A model generated the notes under the pieces. That model saw nothing but the letters and a program-made list of their open reading frames with translations, searched no databases and was not told where the DNA came from. Positions 12,100 to 23,892 of a stretch of DNA of 64,000 nucleotides are shown in pieces (within the stretch, counting starts at the first letter, position 1; every line of letters begins with the position of its first letter). Location of the stretch: NCBI GenBank assembly GCA_003439945.1, contig QVRM01002377.1:124001-188000 (forward strand). Reading direction: 5' to 3'. The DNA comes from Dermanyssus gallinae (lineage: Eukaryota > Arthropoda > Arachnida > Mesostigmata > Dermanyssidae). The position numbers and the translations under genes were made by a program.

Positions 12100-12959
12100 A
12101 GCTGCAGTCTATCCACAGTTTTGGGGTGCCGTAGACGATACGAAAACTTTCTTTTAGCCGTAGACCCTTAGATGCTGGTACAGCGACAGGAGTAGTGCGT
12201 CGCAATCGTGAAAATGTCATACAATATTGACGTAAAGATTTATACGATGCAAGCTCGCATATTAAAGCATCGACAAAACACGCTCGCAAGTATTGCCCTC
12301 GTAAACAGAAACGAATTTTGCTTGGTAATTTGATTTTAGTGTCGAAGTGTTTTTCTCGATTCTAGTTCCAGAGGGAATAGTCTCCTAGAGTAATTGCTTC
12401 GAAATATCCTGAAGACACACTGCACCGCTTTTATTTTTTTCACAAGACGTCTTGAACTATTCACATTCAATCAATCCTGCTCAAACGGAATGTCGGGTAT
12501 AGACGCCGCGCTGTATTACCAAATATTTTCCTCTCTACCCAACTGCTGTTTGAGCAGCGTGCTCTACCCTTTATAAACTCTCACGCTCTGCGTTTTTCTC
12601 CTTCGCTCTTGAGACTACAAAAATCGACTAGAAATATTGATTACTTCGATTTTGCCGGCCACGAGAGAACGGTGCGTGTTATCGATGCGCAAGTAGGAAA
12701 TCACCATAGGCGGAAGCGGGATAGGAAGGAAAGCTAGCTTGTTCGCGGGATGGATGACAGGTGACACATTGAGCTCGATCAACGAGATAGAGAGAGAGAG
12801 AGAGAGGAGCGGGGGAAGAGAAAGAGGGTGAGACAGTAAAGGAGAGAGATAAAGATAAGCGCATGTGAGTAAATACGTAGATTTACACGATCGCCTTCGC
12901 TAAATGAACGATGGAAATGTTGAACAGGTTCGCGCCGCACCACCACGCTTCCCAAGCTT
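10774..12959. other. No gene seen; three (TA)n tracts and one GA run
   Basis: (TA)n at about 10915-10967, 11191-11208 and 12067-12094, and a (GA)n run near 12788-12806. Frames are short (up to about 90 codons, minus 11364-11642) and carry no recognised domain. Confidence 0.4.
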
Positions 12960-13409
12960 GTCAGTATGCGCATTGGCCTGTCAGTAGCTCGTCTGCTCTA
13001 TCTTGGTCACAATTTAAGAAGAGTTTACAATGAAACAGTATTATAACTCCTACTTAGTAAGCGACGCCTGGAGAAGGAAGTTACCGTGACCTTCAAACGC
13101 CATAGATATAGTTAGGCCATACAATCTATCACAGCCTAGCTTGCATTTTACAATACAATGAACTGCCGCAGACTAATTATGTACAGGAACCGAATTTTAT
13201 ACTTGTCCCATACGCTAACGACAGTGCAGCCATTAACTCAAATGTAGCATACTAATAACTGTTTACATTTTGCTTATGGCAGCCTAGCTTGCATTTTACA
13301 ATACAATGAACTGCCGCAGATTAATCACAGGAACCGAACTTTATACTTGTCTCATACGCTAACGACAGCCTTTAACTCAAATGTAGCACACTAATAACTA
13401 TTTTCATTT

Positions 13410-13473
<64 letters not shown>

Positions 13474-14221
13474 TAATTATGCAATTGTTATAAATAGATC
13501 TACTCGCTTTCAGCTTTAATTGTATGAGAATCGTCAGCAAAAGTTAGACCACGATTACTAGAAATCGTGGAAGTCACAAGAGCATAAATAACCTTACTTA
13601 TCAGGCAAAAGCTTCACGAAGTATAACTGTAGATCACTTAGCGTAAAATTAAATTCGGATATACAACATATTTTCAACCACAACATAAACCTTTGCATAA
13701 AACGGTTTGCAAACATTCAAGCGTTTTCAGTGAATTACCTTATATAAAAAATAATTAGTGTATATATATATATCAAAATGCAAATAGTTATTAGTGTGCT
13801 ACATTTGAGTTAAAGGCTGTCGTTAGCGTATGAGACAAGTATAAAGTTCGGTTCCTGTGATTAATCTGCGGCAGTTCATTGTATTGTAAAATGCAAGCTA
13901 GGCTGCCATAAACAAAATGTAAACAGTTATTAGTATGCTACATTTGAGTTAATGGCTGCACTGTCGTTAGCGTATGGGACAAGTATAAAATTCGGTTCCT
14001 GTAATTAGTCTGCGGCAGTTCATTGTATTGTAAAATGCAAGCTAGGCTGTGATAGACTGTATGGCCTAACTATATCTATGGCGTTTGAAGGTCATGGTAA
14101 CTTCCTTCTCCAGGCGTCGCTTACTAAGTAGAAGTTATAATACTGTTTCATTGTAAACTCTTCTTAAATTGTGACCAAGATAGAGCAGACGAGCTACTGA
14201 CAGGCCAATGCGCATACTGAC
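12960..14221. repeat. 1.26-kb palindrome (long inverted repeat, foldback-like)
   Basis: The left arm (12960-13480) and right arm (13751-14221) are reverse complements with only scattered single-base and small indel differences. The left arm begins GTCAGTATGCGCATTGG and the right arm ends CCAATGCGCATACTGAC. Each arm contains two tandem copies of a ~148-bp unit starting CAGCCTAGCTTGCATTTTAC (left starts 13132 and 13280). Each arm has a (TA)n tract near the loop, long on the left (13412-13470) and short on the right (about 13761-13772). The loop (13481-13750) is unique and AT-rich with no coding capacity. This could be a foldback transposon or an inverted duplication. Confidence 0.93.
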
Positions 14222-14424
14222 CGAGCAAGATGGCTTAGTGGCAAAGCCTTTGCCTTGCATTCGGGAGGGCTGGTTTCGAGACCCAGACCGGCCACTCTTA
14301 AATTGGTTTGCATGGTTTCCAATTTAGAAAAGGTAAATACCGGAGTGGATTACAATTAGCCATGACATAAAAAAACCGTACACGGGCAATTGCCTTAGGG
14401 AAAAATCTAAAAAAAAAAAAAAAA
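14222..14424 (+). mobile_element. tRNA-derived SINE
   Basis: The head has an RNA polymerase III A box (TGGCTTAGTGG, near 14231) and a B-box-like GGTTTCGAGACC (near 14272) at tRNA-like spacing. These are followed by a non-tRNA body and a terminal run of A from about 14409. This head-body-poly(A) plan defines tRNA-derived SINEs, which are moved by LINE enzymes. The B box has one extra base relative to GGTTCGANTCC. No clear target-site duplication was found, and the 5' end directly abuts the palindrome. Confidence 0.7.
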
Positions 14425-15420
14425 CCTTGATATTTTAACAGGATAAACTTGCTCCGCACTACGCGATCTTTTAACCATTATTTCCATCATCTCGCATGTT
14501 CCGCAACGAACCCGCTGAAGACCATCGCCTTTTGCTATGTATTGTTGGAACGGAAGCATAAGAACCTTATGGAAAGCGAGTTTTTGCGAGGAACTCAGTT
14601 TTTGCGTTCCTTACGGAGTTTCCAGTATATAAATAAGTCAGTACCACACAGGTGAATAAGATCATATGCTTATATGGGCTACTGCTCACCTGTGGAAGCC
14701 TAAACATTGCTTATGTACATCATAAATATTGTCATAAAACTGCACCCTACATCCCGTCAAGTGGTACAGGATGGAGACTAAATGCATAGACAGTTTCGAA
14801 CTAGATTTCTGCACTGCCTTAAAATATCTGGGGTGTACGTAAAGTATCCACCACCTTATAAAAACAATACAACTAGCTGCAACGATATGTCGTAGAACTG
14901 TCACAGTGGTGGTAGTAGCTATTATTAAATTTAACGTATAGAAGTAATAAAAGTTTGTACTTTAAGTTCCGTTTCCGCCGCTGCTGAGACCCTTCGAGCA
15001 ATGCCTGGCATATTTCAAGGCGTGCAAGGAAATCTCTGCAAACGCTACCGATTTTGCCGATCTCGACATGCCTGCCGGATTATACCTTAATTACTCCGCA
15101 ACCACGAGCCGGATCCCATAAATTTGGCATCAAATTGATCGCGTTCATTTTTTATTCTCTTCTAGACGGCCATGTCGCATATTCTAGCCGGTGTCGTATG
15201 TTTAGCTTTAGAGCAGAAGCAGAATTTTATTACGAATTCGACGGTATGCTCATGTTTCTCTAGATGATTATTAGTTGTCTCGCGATCGCAAATTATGCCC
15301 CTATATTCGACAGTTACACCCATATTTACATTTTTTGTAATTTCGCTCTTTCTCCGAAACAAGGCTTCTCCGATGCTATGTTCCATTGAAAAAAAATAAT
15401 ATTTTAGGACACCCTGTAAC
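14425..15420. other. No gene seen; possible transposon end at 15404-15418
   Basis: Ends with AATATTTTAGGACACCCTGTA. On the minus strand this reads TACAGGGTGTCC..., a terminus type common in arthropod Tc1/mariner-like elements. No matching partner end was found to the left. The rest has only short frames. Confidence 0.4.
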
Positions 15421-16931
15421 TATAATGTGTAAAATAGTGCCTTAAACTCATGGGTATGGTTACCCTCCATGAGAAAATAATGTTTGCCAATAGGAAGTGG
15501 AAGCAATAATGTATCGTATAGAAGTAGGATGCATATGTTTCTAAGTTATGATTTTAGGGCGTTTTTAACGCATCACTCCCCAAGCCTGCCGGCACATTCG
15601 GGACAAAAGTCTACATTGTGTGAAATATACTTGGCCTTATTTAGAGCAAGAACTATTGAGAGATGTTCGCAATATTATATTATTGTAAGTGTACCTGTTC
15701 GAACTTTTACGCCCAGGTTCTCCAATTTTCGAATACGCGCACAACCAATACGTTTCGACGAATGTACATCTTAAGTAAATTATTTTGGTACCAAAGTGGT
15801 AGAGCTGAAGCCTGTGGCTGCACAGAAACGCAAACCTTCCAATGACCATGCAGGCTGTGAGTGCATACATGCAGCTGCCACGTTCGCTTTCTTTGTTAAT
15901 CAAGTCACTCGTCCAACCTGTAGAAGCTCAGTTGGTGTGTTCAACGCACACAATGTTCATAGGCGGGCTAAGGAAGAACTATCATAGTAAACAACTACTT
16001 TATCGGATCTTATATACCCCCGACAAGTTAAACAGATTAACGTACCACATATTTCTAGAGAAAGAAAACCTTACCAGTGCTATTAGCATACGTTCTACAG
16101 TGTAGTCGGTCGAGAATGTGGCGATTTCAGCACACGGTGCCCCAGCACACGACGCCCCTCAGCGGCGATTCACAAGCTTTGCCGCCGCGATTGCCCGTTT
16201 TATCCAGTCTCGACTTTTTCTTAGGGGTAACCTAAAGGATCTAGTGTATAAAACTCCCCTCGAGTCGTCTGAAGGTCTGATCGCCAAAATAACTGTTGCT
16301 CCTGGAACCGTTCGGGAGAACGTGTATCTTTGAACGTGTAGTATGAAAGCTTTGCCATTGCTGCCGAATGTGCTTATTGGCTGACGGACATTCGTTCGAG
16401 CAATATTTTGACTAAAATAAATATTCTCCTGAGCTTCTACAGGTTTGACAGGTGATTTGATTGAAAACGAAAGGGAACGTAGTAGCTGCATGTATACACT
16501 CACATCCGATATGGCCATCGGGAGATTTTAGTTACATTTTACTTACTTTGCAACCACAGACGTTTGCTCTAGCAATTTGGTACCAACATGATTCACTTAA
16601 GGTGATCATTTGTCTGATCGTATTGGTTGTGCATTCGTTATAAAAAAAATAGAGAACCTGGGCGTAAAAGTTTGAACATGCAAAAGTGCAATCATATAAT
16701 TTTGCGAACTCTACTTAATATCACAGTAGTTCCTGCTCTAGCTAAAGACAAGCGTATTTAATACAATGTAGAAATATCTCTCCACGTGCTTGTTTTTTTA
16801 GTTAAATAATGCGTTCTCTCACAATCGTTTTTTTTCTAAACTTATGTTAGGACAGCCATCCTAAAATTAAAATTCTCATCGAGTTTAGCCATATCCCTGA
16901 GTTTGGGGCACGACTTTACGGACACCCTATA
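15421..16931. mobile_element. DNA transposon relic with ~500-bp terminal inverted repeats
   Basis: About 15421-15940 and the reverse complement of about 16430-16931 match over nearly their whole length, through blocks such as CAAACTTTTACGCCCAGGTTCTC, CACAACCAATACG, GGTACCAAA, ACATGCAGCT and CTGTAGAAGCTCA. The right terminus reads TATAGGGTGTCCGTAAA inward; the left terminus is decayed. The ~490-bp core encodes remains of a DDE transposase (next entry). Only a small part of a normal transposase gene is left, so most of it was lost or replaced. Confidence 0.8.
15975..16335 (+). pseudogene. DDE transposase C-terminal fragment (DDE_3-like, Tc1/mariner superfamily)
   Basis: The translation shows 'PDKLNRLTYHIFLEKE', then 'HGAPAHDAPQ', then 'LDFFLRGNLKDLVYKTPLES', matching the widespread arthropod transposase pattern 'FQHDGAPAH ... 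SPDLTPLDFFLWGxLKDxVYxTP'. One base is missing in the FQHDGAPAH block (about 16128-16141), which removes the catalytic Asp codon and shifts the frame. The SPDLTP stretch is also scrambled. The N-terminal DNA-binding half is absent. It lies between the two long inverted repeats, as expected for the element's own transposase. Dead copy. Confidence 0.75.
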
Positions 16932-18975
16932 TATATATACAATCGTTTAGTAATAGGATTATAGGTCTGCTAATAAGCTTACAATCTACAATCAGTGTTA
17001 CGCAACAAGAATAACGCATGTGGCGCGGTAGTTTTTACCCGTGGTGTTTATACCGGTGATAGATATACGATACGATTTTGAACTTTTTTGTGCAGATACT
17101 TCGGCTACGAATCATGAGATATAAAGGATTTCTTTCGAATAGTTGTGGCAGTAGCAGCCGGCTATCGTAGCAACAGAAACAGCAAATTATAGTTATCGAA
17201 GCAGCAGTGGTACCGGGGGCACTTTTGTCAACTTGAGGAAACCGAAGGAACATGAGGAAGCACTTAAATAGGTTGAGTGTCTGGCTCTTTGAAGCCGCTC
17301 CACGCCGCCACCTTCCAAGTCGAATACAAATATCTTCTACAAGGAAAACAAGTATTGTAGTAGCACTCAGATGCTCACGTTAAATGTCTTTTTCCGAAAG
17401 GCAGTATTCATTGTAGCCGATCATATTTGTGTCCTCGAGGACAAGCCCTAGCAATTCATTGTTATGGCGGCAGCAGCAGTTAAAAACGTCTGCCCATTGT
17501 CACAACGTTAATAGGAGCAGGTTGCATAGTGATCTAGCCCGACTAGGAGCAAATTCACGACCGGATCTGGCGTCAGCACCAGCTGGAAGCGGTGACATTA
17601 GTCCACTATTGTCACCGTGTCGATGCTTTGCTTATATTACTACAACGACACGCCACAAACTACGTGAAATCCGTACTACACGAATACAGGAAACACGTGA
17701 GCAACTCAATAGATCCGTCTGAGGGGAATTTTAAGAAGTTTAATTACACGATTGTGATTTGTCATTATGCCCCTATACGAGCCTAATATCGCAAACGTGG
17801 ATACTCTGAGGATATTAACACACTACGTAATCACGTTAGTGTCGTCCAAATACGGGCGATGGTGCGAACCCAAACAACATATGTGGATTTCATATATGTA
17901 TACTTCAAACAAAAACACACCTTTATAATCGCAAAAAATGTACACTTGTGTGATATCACCATAACGTGACAGCGCGTTCGTTTTATGAAAGTTTGTAGAC
18001 CTTTTACAGGTTAAATATGTTACAGCAATTTGTGTTACCATAAGGCAATTTGGTTATCCGCCACGCAAATTCATTGACGAGTTCTGTGCGAGCCACTATT
18101 TTCGGAAGATCAAAACGCTGATAAGTCAGTAAACTAATGCAATACGTTAGTACTGCAACGTTTAATGAATGAGTCGACTAATGACCAAATATCAGTTATT
18201 ACGCCTAGAAAGCATTGCAAGCGCGTAGCTTGCTGAAATCGATCTTGTGGTCAGTTTTCCATACTTAGCGACATAAGAGCTCCAAGACTGAGGAGAACAG
18301 TACATTCGTTTGGGAAGCGCAAACTTATTGGAGAAACGAATGTGCACGTTGGAGCTTGTAATGACTTAACTTAATCGGTTTTGTGATTTCTAAAATCGAG
18401 GTTTGCCGTTACGTACATTTCTAAGTCGCGTTTAGAAGCCGAAGATAGCAGTATGGTTTCAATTATTTGAGAATTCCTATAACTAAAAGCATTTAGTAAG
18501 TCGAATGCGCCATGTCTCAGTACAGCACACTTAGGCAGGACAAATAGCATACCATTTTCAATGCTCCACTGATACCGTCAACAGCAAATTGCATGGCAAT
18601 GTGAGGCTCTTCAGAGTTCACTGAGCAGTAGGGCTTTCAGGTATTAGAGAATTCAAAATATACATGACATCCGGGAAGAGGTAACTGTTTATGCCAAAAA
18701 CTGAAAATGTATATTTTATAAAACAGCGGCAATCGCCGAAAATTGCTTTGACACACTTTGATGTGCAGAGGCTAAAACCTAGACATCACATTTTTAAAGT
18801 TGAGGAGAATGAACAACCGTTTTTAGAATTCTTAGAATAAGTTACTTAGAGTTCGACGGAAAATGGCACGCTATTGGAACGGGCAACTTTTCATCTGCTA
18901 GCAGTCAAACTATTATGGTTATTGGTCATCACAATTTCGTTTGAAGGCCCTTCGCGTGCAACGTGTCGACGTGAT
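16932..18975. other. No gene seen
   Basis: A somewhat GC-richer patch at about 17430-17720 carries an open frame of 97 codons rich in Ser/Arg without a recognised domain. The rest is AT-rich and featureless apart from (TA)n at 16930-16939. Confidence 0.4.
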
Positions 18976-19570
18976 TTTGGAAATCAAAACAAAGTGCTTT
19001 CAGCTGTTATCAAGCATTTGTCATTCAAAGGTTGGAATGCTACTCAAGTGAAAACTGAGTTAGACGAGATTCAAGGTGACTCTGCTCCATGTTTTGCCAC
19101 TGTTTCCAACTAGATAAGTAAGCTTTTGGAAAGATCGCACGAGAACTATGGATGAATCACGTCCCGGGCGCCTACAAACGTCTTCTGATGGAAAAACACG
19201 TGTTTCCGCCTTCCAGCTACAGTTGGCCAAAATCTAAATATTCATCGGATTTTTGGCGTAGATTCTTAACAATCAATGAAAATTGGGTTTCATCACTAGC
19301 CGCCGCTAGCATTGGCAAAACTGGCCGGTTTGAACTTATGAAACAACCCTCGATTTTCTGAACCTGGTCTCCTGTGACTATTTCTTTTGCGGTAATATTA
19401 AGAATCATCTCGGTGGAAAGCGTTTTTCGGCAACAAAGAGGCTAAGGCTGCTGTCAATGCTTATTTTCAGTCAAAGTACGCGAAATTCTATCCAGGCGGA
19501 ATCAACGCTGTAAAATCTCGGAAAAGTGTATTCAGCTTTTCAGGGAGTATATAAAAACGAGAAAATTCTG
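18976..19570 (+). pseudogene. mariner transposase relic with internal deletion
   Basis: The N-terminal helix-turn-helix region reads 'AVIKHLSFKGWNATQVK', then 'GDSAPCFATVSN' and 'DESRPGRLQTSSDGKT' in a second frame. The first catalytic block reads 'LTINENWVSS' where mariners have 'xTxDExW': the catalytic Asp is Asn (19275-19277). The next segment 'GRFELMKQPSIF' joins to the C-terminal 'CDYFFCGNIKNHLGGKRFS' and 'YFQSKYAKFYPGGI', so the part carrying the second catalytic Asp has been deleted. Several stops and frameshifts are present. The wording differs from the fragment at 46-345, so these are separate copies. Confidence 0.85.
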
Positions 19571-21247
19571 TTTTTTAAACGTTTTGGCACCCTAGTAAGC
19601 TACAGAGCAATGTAGGACAATAGTTTCTCCGCTAGCCTGGGACCTTTCCTGAGAATAGGCGTGATAGCGCTGAGTTTAGAGAAAGCAATCCCATAAATAT
19701 TAACTTCAAAGGCTCGGATAGAAACAGTGCAAATTATTTAAAGATATATAGGACATATTTTTAGGGACCAGACTAGAATTATATCTTATATTTAAATTAA
19801 GTCTGGCCATTTCAAATTCCGAGGTTATAAATTTACTTCAATTTACCGTTCAAACAGTCGCATCACAGTTGATTTAAGAGATATTTTGTACCCACAACTG
19901 TTGCGCCACATTAAATATGACTGCATAATTTGAAAGATAATCAAATAATCTTTAGGACGCGGTTCAAATGTATGTGTTTATTGCTTAAAAATATTTAAGT
20001 AAAGCATATATATATATATATATATATAACACAATCAAGACAGTTTTTGTTTTAAGTCAAACGAGTGGTTGACTGTTTATTTTAAATGTAAAATAAATGC
20101 AATTCAACAATGTATACGCGCCATGCGATGGCCTTATAATCAAGCGAGGTCACATGCTGGCCACCTCATTGAGCTAACACAAGCTTCTGCGATGTATATC
20201 TTGGCAGTAGAGACATCCTTGTGTTAACCGAGAATATACTAGCCTGTCATTGGACAACGGTCCAATTTTCGTGATTTCGAGCAAACCGGCATTATACTTA
20301 TTGGTGGACTGTGGTCAGTTGCAAACATACAGCGGACCTGTGGGACCTAACAGTCTTGTTATGCAGTCTTCGCCTCATTGTGTTCAAGTCCTGCCCGAAA
20401 CTGCCGTCTGGTGGAAGCTGCCGGTGTGTTGATACCTCTGGTAGACTCGGAGAGCGGTGGCCTAGTTCATGCTCGGTTGGCAAACTGCGGGACGTTGGCC
20501 ACAGCTAAATTCAAGCAAAACAATAATCTAGACGACTCTCACTCTTTAACATATATCAGGACTCGCTGTTGGCTTTTTTGCTGAGCAGTGTCACTGGTTA
20601 ACTGGCAAAAAGCTCTCAGGCACTTGGTTGTGGGTTTGACATGGAGCAGCGGTGGAAGTGACTAACCTGAGATCGCATATCCGAGCGTTTTTCCAGTCGA
20701 CTACTTTAGACAGTTGAGAATGGGGCGTATCGCTTCAACCCTTGGATCATGTATTATGTACAGTTAGTAAGAGTTAAATTACCTGATTGTACAAGTAGCA
20801 CAATGTTGGACCAGAGACGGCTAGGATATGAGTGGTATTTAGTGGGTTAGCTCCACACTACGGTGGTACTTACCAAAGGTTAGACATGGTGGGCGTTTAC
20901 ATATATCAGTATTTTCTTCTAAAAAATGTACATTAAAATAACATTCCTAATTTTTACCGAGACACTTTCATTTATGTTTCTTTCACTCAAATTGAGTATA
21001 ATATACGCGTCATAGGGGTTTCTTCATCATTTTTTATCATCTTTAAGCTTCCGGTGAAAGATTGTGAAACCTGCTCGCAAAAAAAACTGCTTCCTGCTAA
21101 GTAAGTCAATGTTTTCTCTATTAGTACACAACAAGTTCCCCCACGCGGACCTTGCCTTGCTGGCTCTACTGAATAATATTTGCCCCCTAAGGGAAATTTT
21201 ATTTTTAAATAAATACATATACACATTTCTAAATAAATTGTGATTAT

Positions 21248-21249
<2 letters not shown>
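19571..21249. other. No gene seen
   Basis: Contains (TA)n at about 20009-20028. A GC-richer patch at 20250-20580 has overlapping short frames on both strands without a recognised domain. Confidence 0.4.

Positions 21250-21344
<95 letters not shown>
21250..21344. repeat. (TA)n microsatellite, ~95 bp
   Basis: Uninterrupted TA dinucleotides. Flanks are unique AT-rich sequence. Confidence 0.95.
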
Positions 21345-21346
<2 letters not shown>

Positions 21347-21689
21347 GTATATCGACCAATCGTGTACGCTATATAAAATCAATCGTAATTAGAGATATTT
21401 AGCATAATATGCAAAACATTTTCTCACAAGACCCCTACGATCCCCTTGATTGTTCTACTCCTAATACTAAATCCAGATTAAGCTTCACGCAGTTTTGAGT
21501 AGTTCCTTATATGCTCTTAACCTTTCTTCTATTAAAAAAATGCAACAGTTTTTTATCGTTTTTGACAGGTATTCTATTATGCCACTGCACTTAACTGCTC
21601 TGACGTGGGTAACGCAGCTTAGCATGACTCCCCCAATGAGCTTAACCAAGCATAACTCAAAGTCACTTTTTTATTATATAAAGGACGAT

Positions 21690-22865
21690 GTGATGCCATC
21701 GATCATAATTTTTGATGTGTAGAAAAGTAATTGGAAAATGTGGTCTACGCATAGAAACGCTACCTCAGGAAAGTCGTCTGCAAGTGTGGGCCGGCAGTGT
21801 GGGACTTTGTCACACGTCAGTCGTCTCCCCATTCTCCCACCGACCGGGAACTGCATATGCAAATACATCATGTTCGTGTTCGCTGTTGATCTTGCTAAAA
21901 ACGTGGCGGAGACGCGCTACTTTGCCCATGCTGTACACCCCAGAATCGTCGCGTTCTGGGGTATTTTATCTATTGCCACAATGAACGCACAAGGGAGCCT
22001 TCTCGATCGTAGGTCTGAAAGTCCCAATGACCTTGCCGCCATAGAGTAATCCTTTGTCACCGCTTGACTTCTTCCTTGAGTGTAGGGTCTTCACACAGAA
22101 GGCGGCGTTCTTTCGTCGTTAGGTGCCATGGAACCCTTCCGGCGAGTAGAAGCAGCTGTGCTTACCGTCCAGTACGACATAATCACCCTGAGAGCTTGGA
22201 CCCGTTGAGCCAGCGCAGACGACTCCAATTCGTTACAGTTGTTAAAGTGCTAGAAGGTCGGGCTGAACCCCCGCGCAGCCACGAACAAGGTGCGTCGCTC
22301 GGAGTGCCGGGGCCCAAAGGTGTTAGGCAGAAGGCGTGCGAAGTCATTGGTAATTTTTTGCGTTTTCCGTTGCCCGGCGCAAGTAGTAGCTAGGTACTTT
22401 GGGAGGTACCTTGCCATGTTGACGATACTTATCTCTTCGTTGTTGACATGCAAATGAAGAGCGGCGCAATTTCTCCGGTGCACCAGGGGATTCGCCCCGC
22501 TCTTGCGTGCCCTGTAGGCGACGTCGGCGACGGCCTTGTTTGGGAGCCTCTTGAGCAGCTTTGGTGTCCAGGCCTCGACGGCGAAATTGAGGTCGTTAGC
22601 GTAAGGAGGACACGTTGCAGTCGAGGGTAGGTGCCCTAGCCGGAGCACGTCGTCGTAGGCTATACTTCATAGAAGGGGTCCAAGTATAGAGCCTTGCTGC
22701 ACCCCTGCAGTCATATTAAAGGTCATTCCTTGGGACTGGATTGCTCCGGTCATGTAATTAGTCGGATGTGACTCTAAGAGGGCAAAACCGGGTTTCCAGT
22801 AGAGAGTTTCGAGTATGCCTCTGCACGTGAATCGGTTAAAAGCGTTTGTTTACGTCAAATAATAA
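21690..22865 (-). pseudogene. R1-like LINE relic, C-terminal half of reverse transcriptase
   Basis: On the minus strand, in order: 'ILLFDVNKRFNRF...GILETL' (catalytic-Asp finger block), 'VTAGVQQGSILGPLL' (22679-22716), 'YANDLNFAVEAWTPKLLKRL', then much weaker thumb sequence, 'SYWTVSTAAS' (R1-type 'AYRTVSTxAL') and a Cys/His-containing tail near 21750. The order is that of R1-clade polymerases. The active-site YADD is mutated to YAND (22591-22603), and frameshifts and stops are common. The N-terminal half continues at 23893-24620; the two halves are separated by a plus-strand LINE inserted between them. Confidence 0.8.
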
Positions 22866-22869
22866 TATA

Positions 22870-23892
22870 ATAATTGGAGGTCTCTCATGATTGGGCCCTG
22901 GTGCGAAATCACGGATCTCCGCTCCACATCGTTTAGTTTGACTTTTTGCGTGCTTTTGATCGAGTTGACCATTAAATTTTACTAAGCAAGATGGAATCGC
23001 TAGGCACCTACGGTTCGAAATTGGTGCCAAGCCTAACTCGCTGATAGGAGCTTTAATGTCAAGGTAAAAAGTGCTATGTCTGGTACTGTTCAATGTCCCT
23101 CTGGAGTCCCGCAAGGTTCCTGCCTAGGGCCGCTTTTGTATGCATTTTTTGCTCAAGTTCTTAAACTCGTCCATGATTTACAAGCTCGACGTGATTTACA
23201 AGCTCTATGCCGACGACCTAAAGATATACGTTGAAGTCAAAGATGACAAAGACAACGCCGAGTTACAGGAGACAATTTATTCCGTACTACTATGGGCCCA
23301 CTTGAGTAGAATGGAAATATTTACTTCTAACTGTGCCGTGCTGAAAACAGTCAAGGACGACACTGCATATTTTTTGAACGGCCATAGTATACCTGAAGTG
23401 TCAATCTGCGTCTCTCCTGTGCAATCTCATTCTTAGAGCGTTTATCGGGCATGACCCAGCAATGTACATAAAACTGTATAATACGCTTGTTATACTAAAG
23501 TCGACACACTGTTTACACGTGTGGGCACCTTTTTATAAAAAATATGTAGATGCTCCAGCGAGTGCAAGATTAATCTGTCAAACGAGTCGCATGGCGTCGC
23601 AATGCAAGACGCGAGAACCTCGTACTCCCACACGTGAGCGAGTACTAAATACAAGGTGACGTGAGACTTTTGAACATCTAATCTAGAGTAATCACTTTAG
23701 TACCTTTTCACAGTACGTCCAGATAATCTTCGTAGTGGTGTATCAATTACTCCACCGAAAGTTGCTAATGTCGAAGTGGTTAATAACGCGTTCGCATGGA
23801 GAGTTTCGCGACGTGCCCATGAATGTAAAGACTACAATGTGATTTCAATACCCCTTTTTCAATAAAGGAGACTTTGTATTGTATTGTATAAA
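22870..23892 (+). pseudogene. LINE relic (CR1/jockey-like) inserted in the R1-like relic
   Basis: The plus strand encodes 'FDFLRAFDRVDH', 'SKMESLGTYGSKL', 'CPSGVPQGSCLGPLLYAFFA', 'KLYADDLKIYVEVKDDKD' with an intact YADD, 'RMEIFTSNCAVLK', 'LILRAFIGHDPAMYIKLYN', and finally 'RPDNLRSGVSITPPKVAN' ending in a stop at about 23869. The end is followed by TTGTATTGTATTGTATA, a short tandem 3' terminus of the kind some LINEs carry instead of poly(A). It is 5'-truncated (no endonuclease) and frameshifted several times, but better preserved than its host element. The left boundary near 22866-22870 is placed where the minus-strand R1 motifs stop. Confidence 0.82.

Noticed and set aside
14222..14300. Functional tRNA gene
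   Set aside because: The B box has an extra base, no proper acceptor pairing is seen, and a poly(A) tail lies ~190 bp downstream; a SINE explains all of it.
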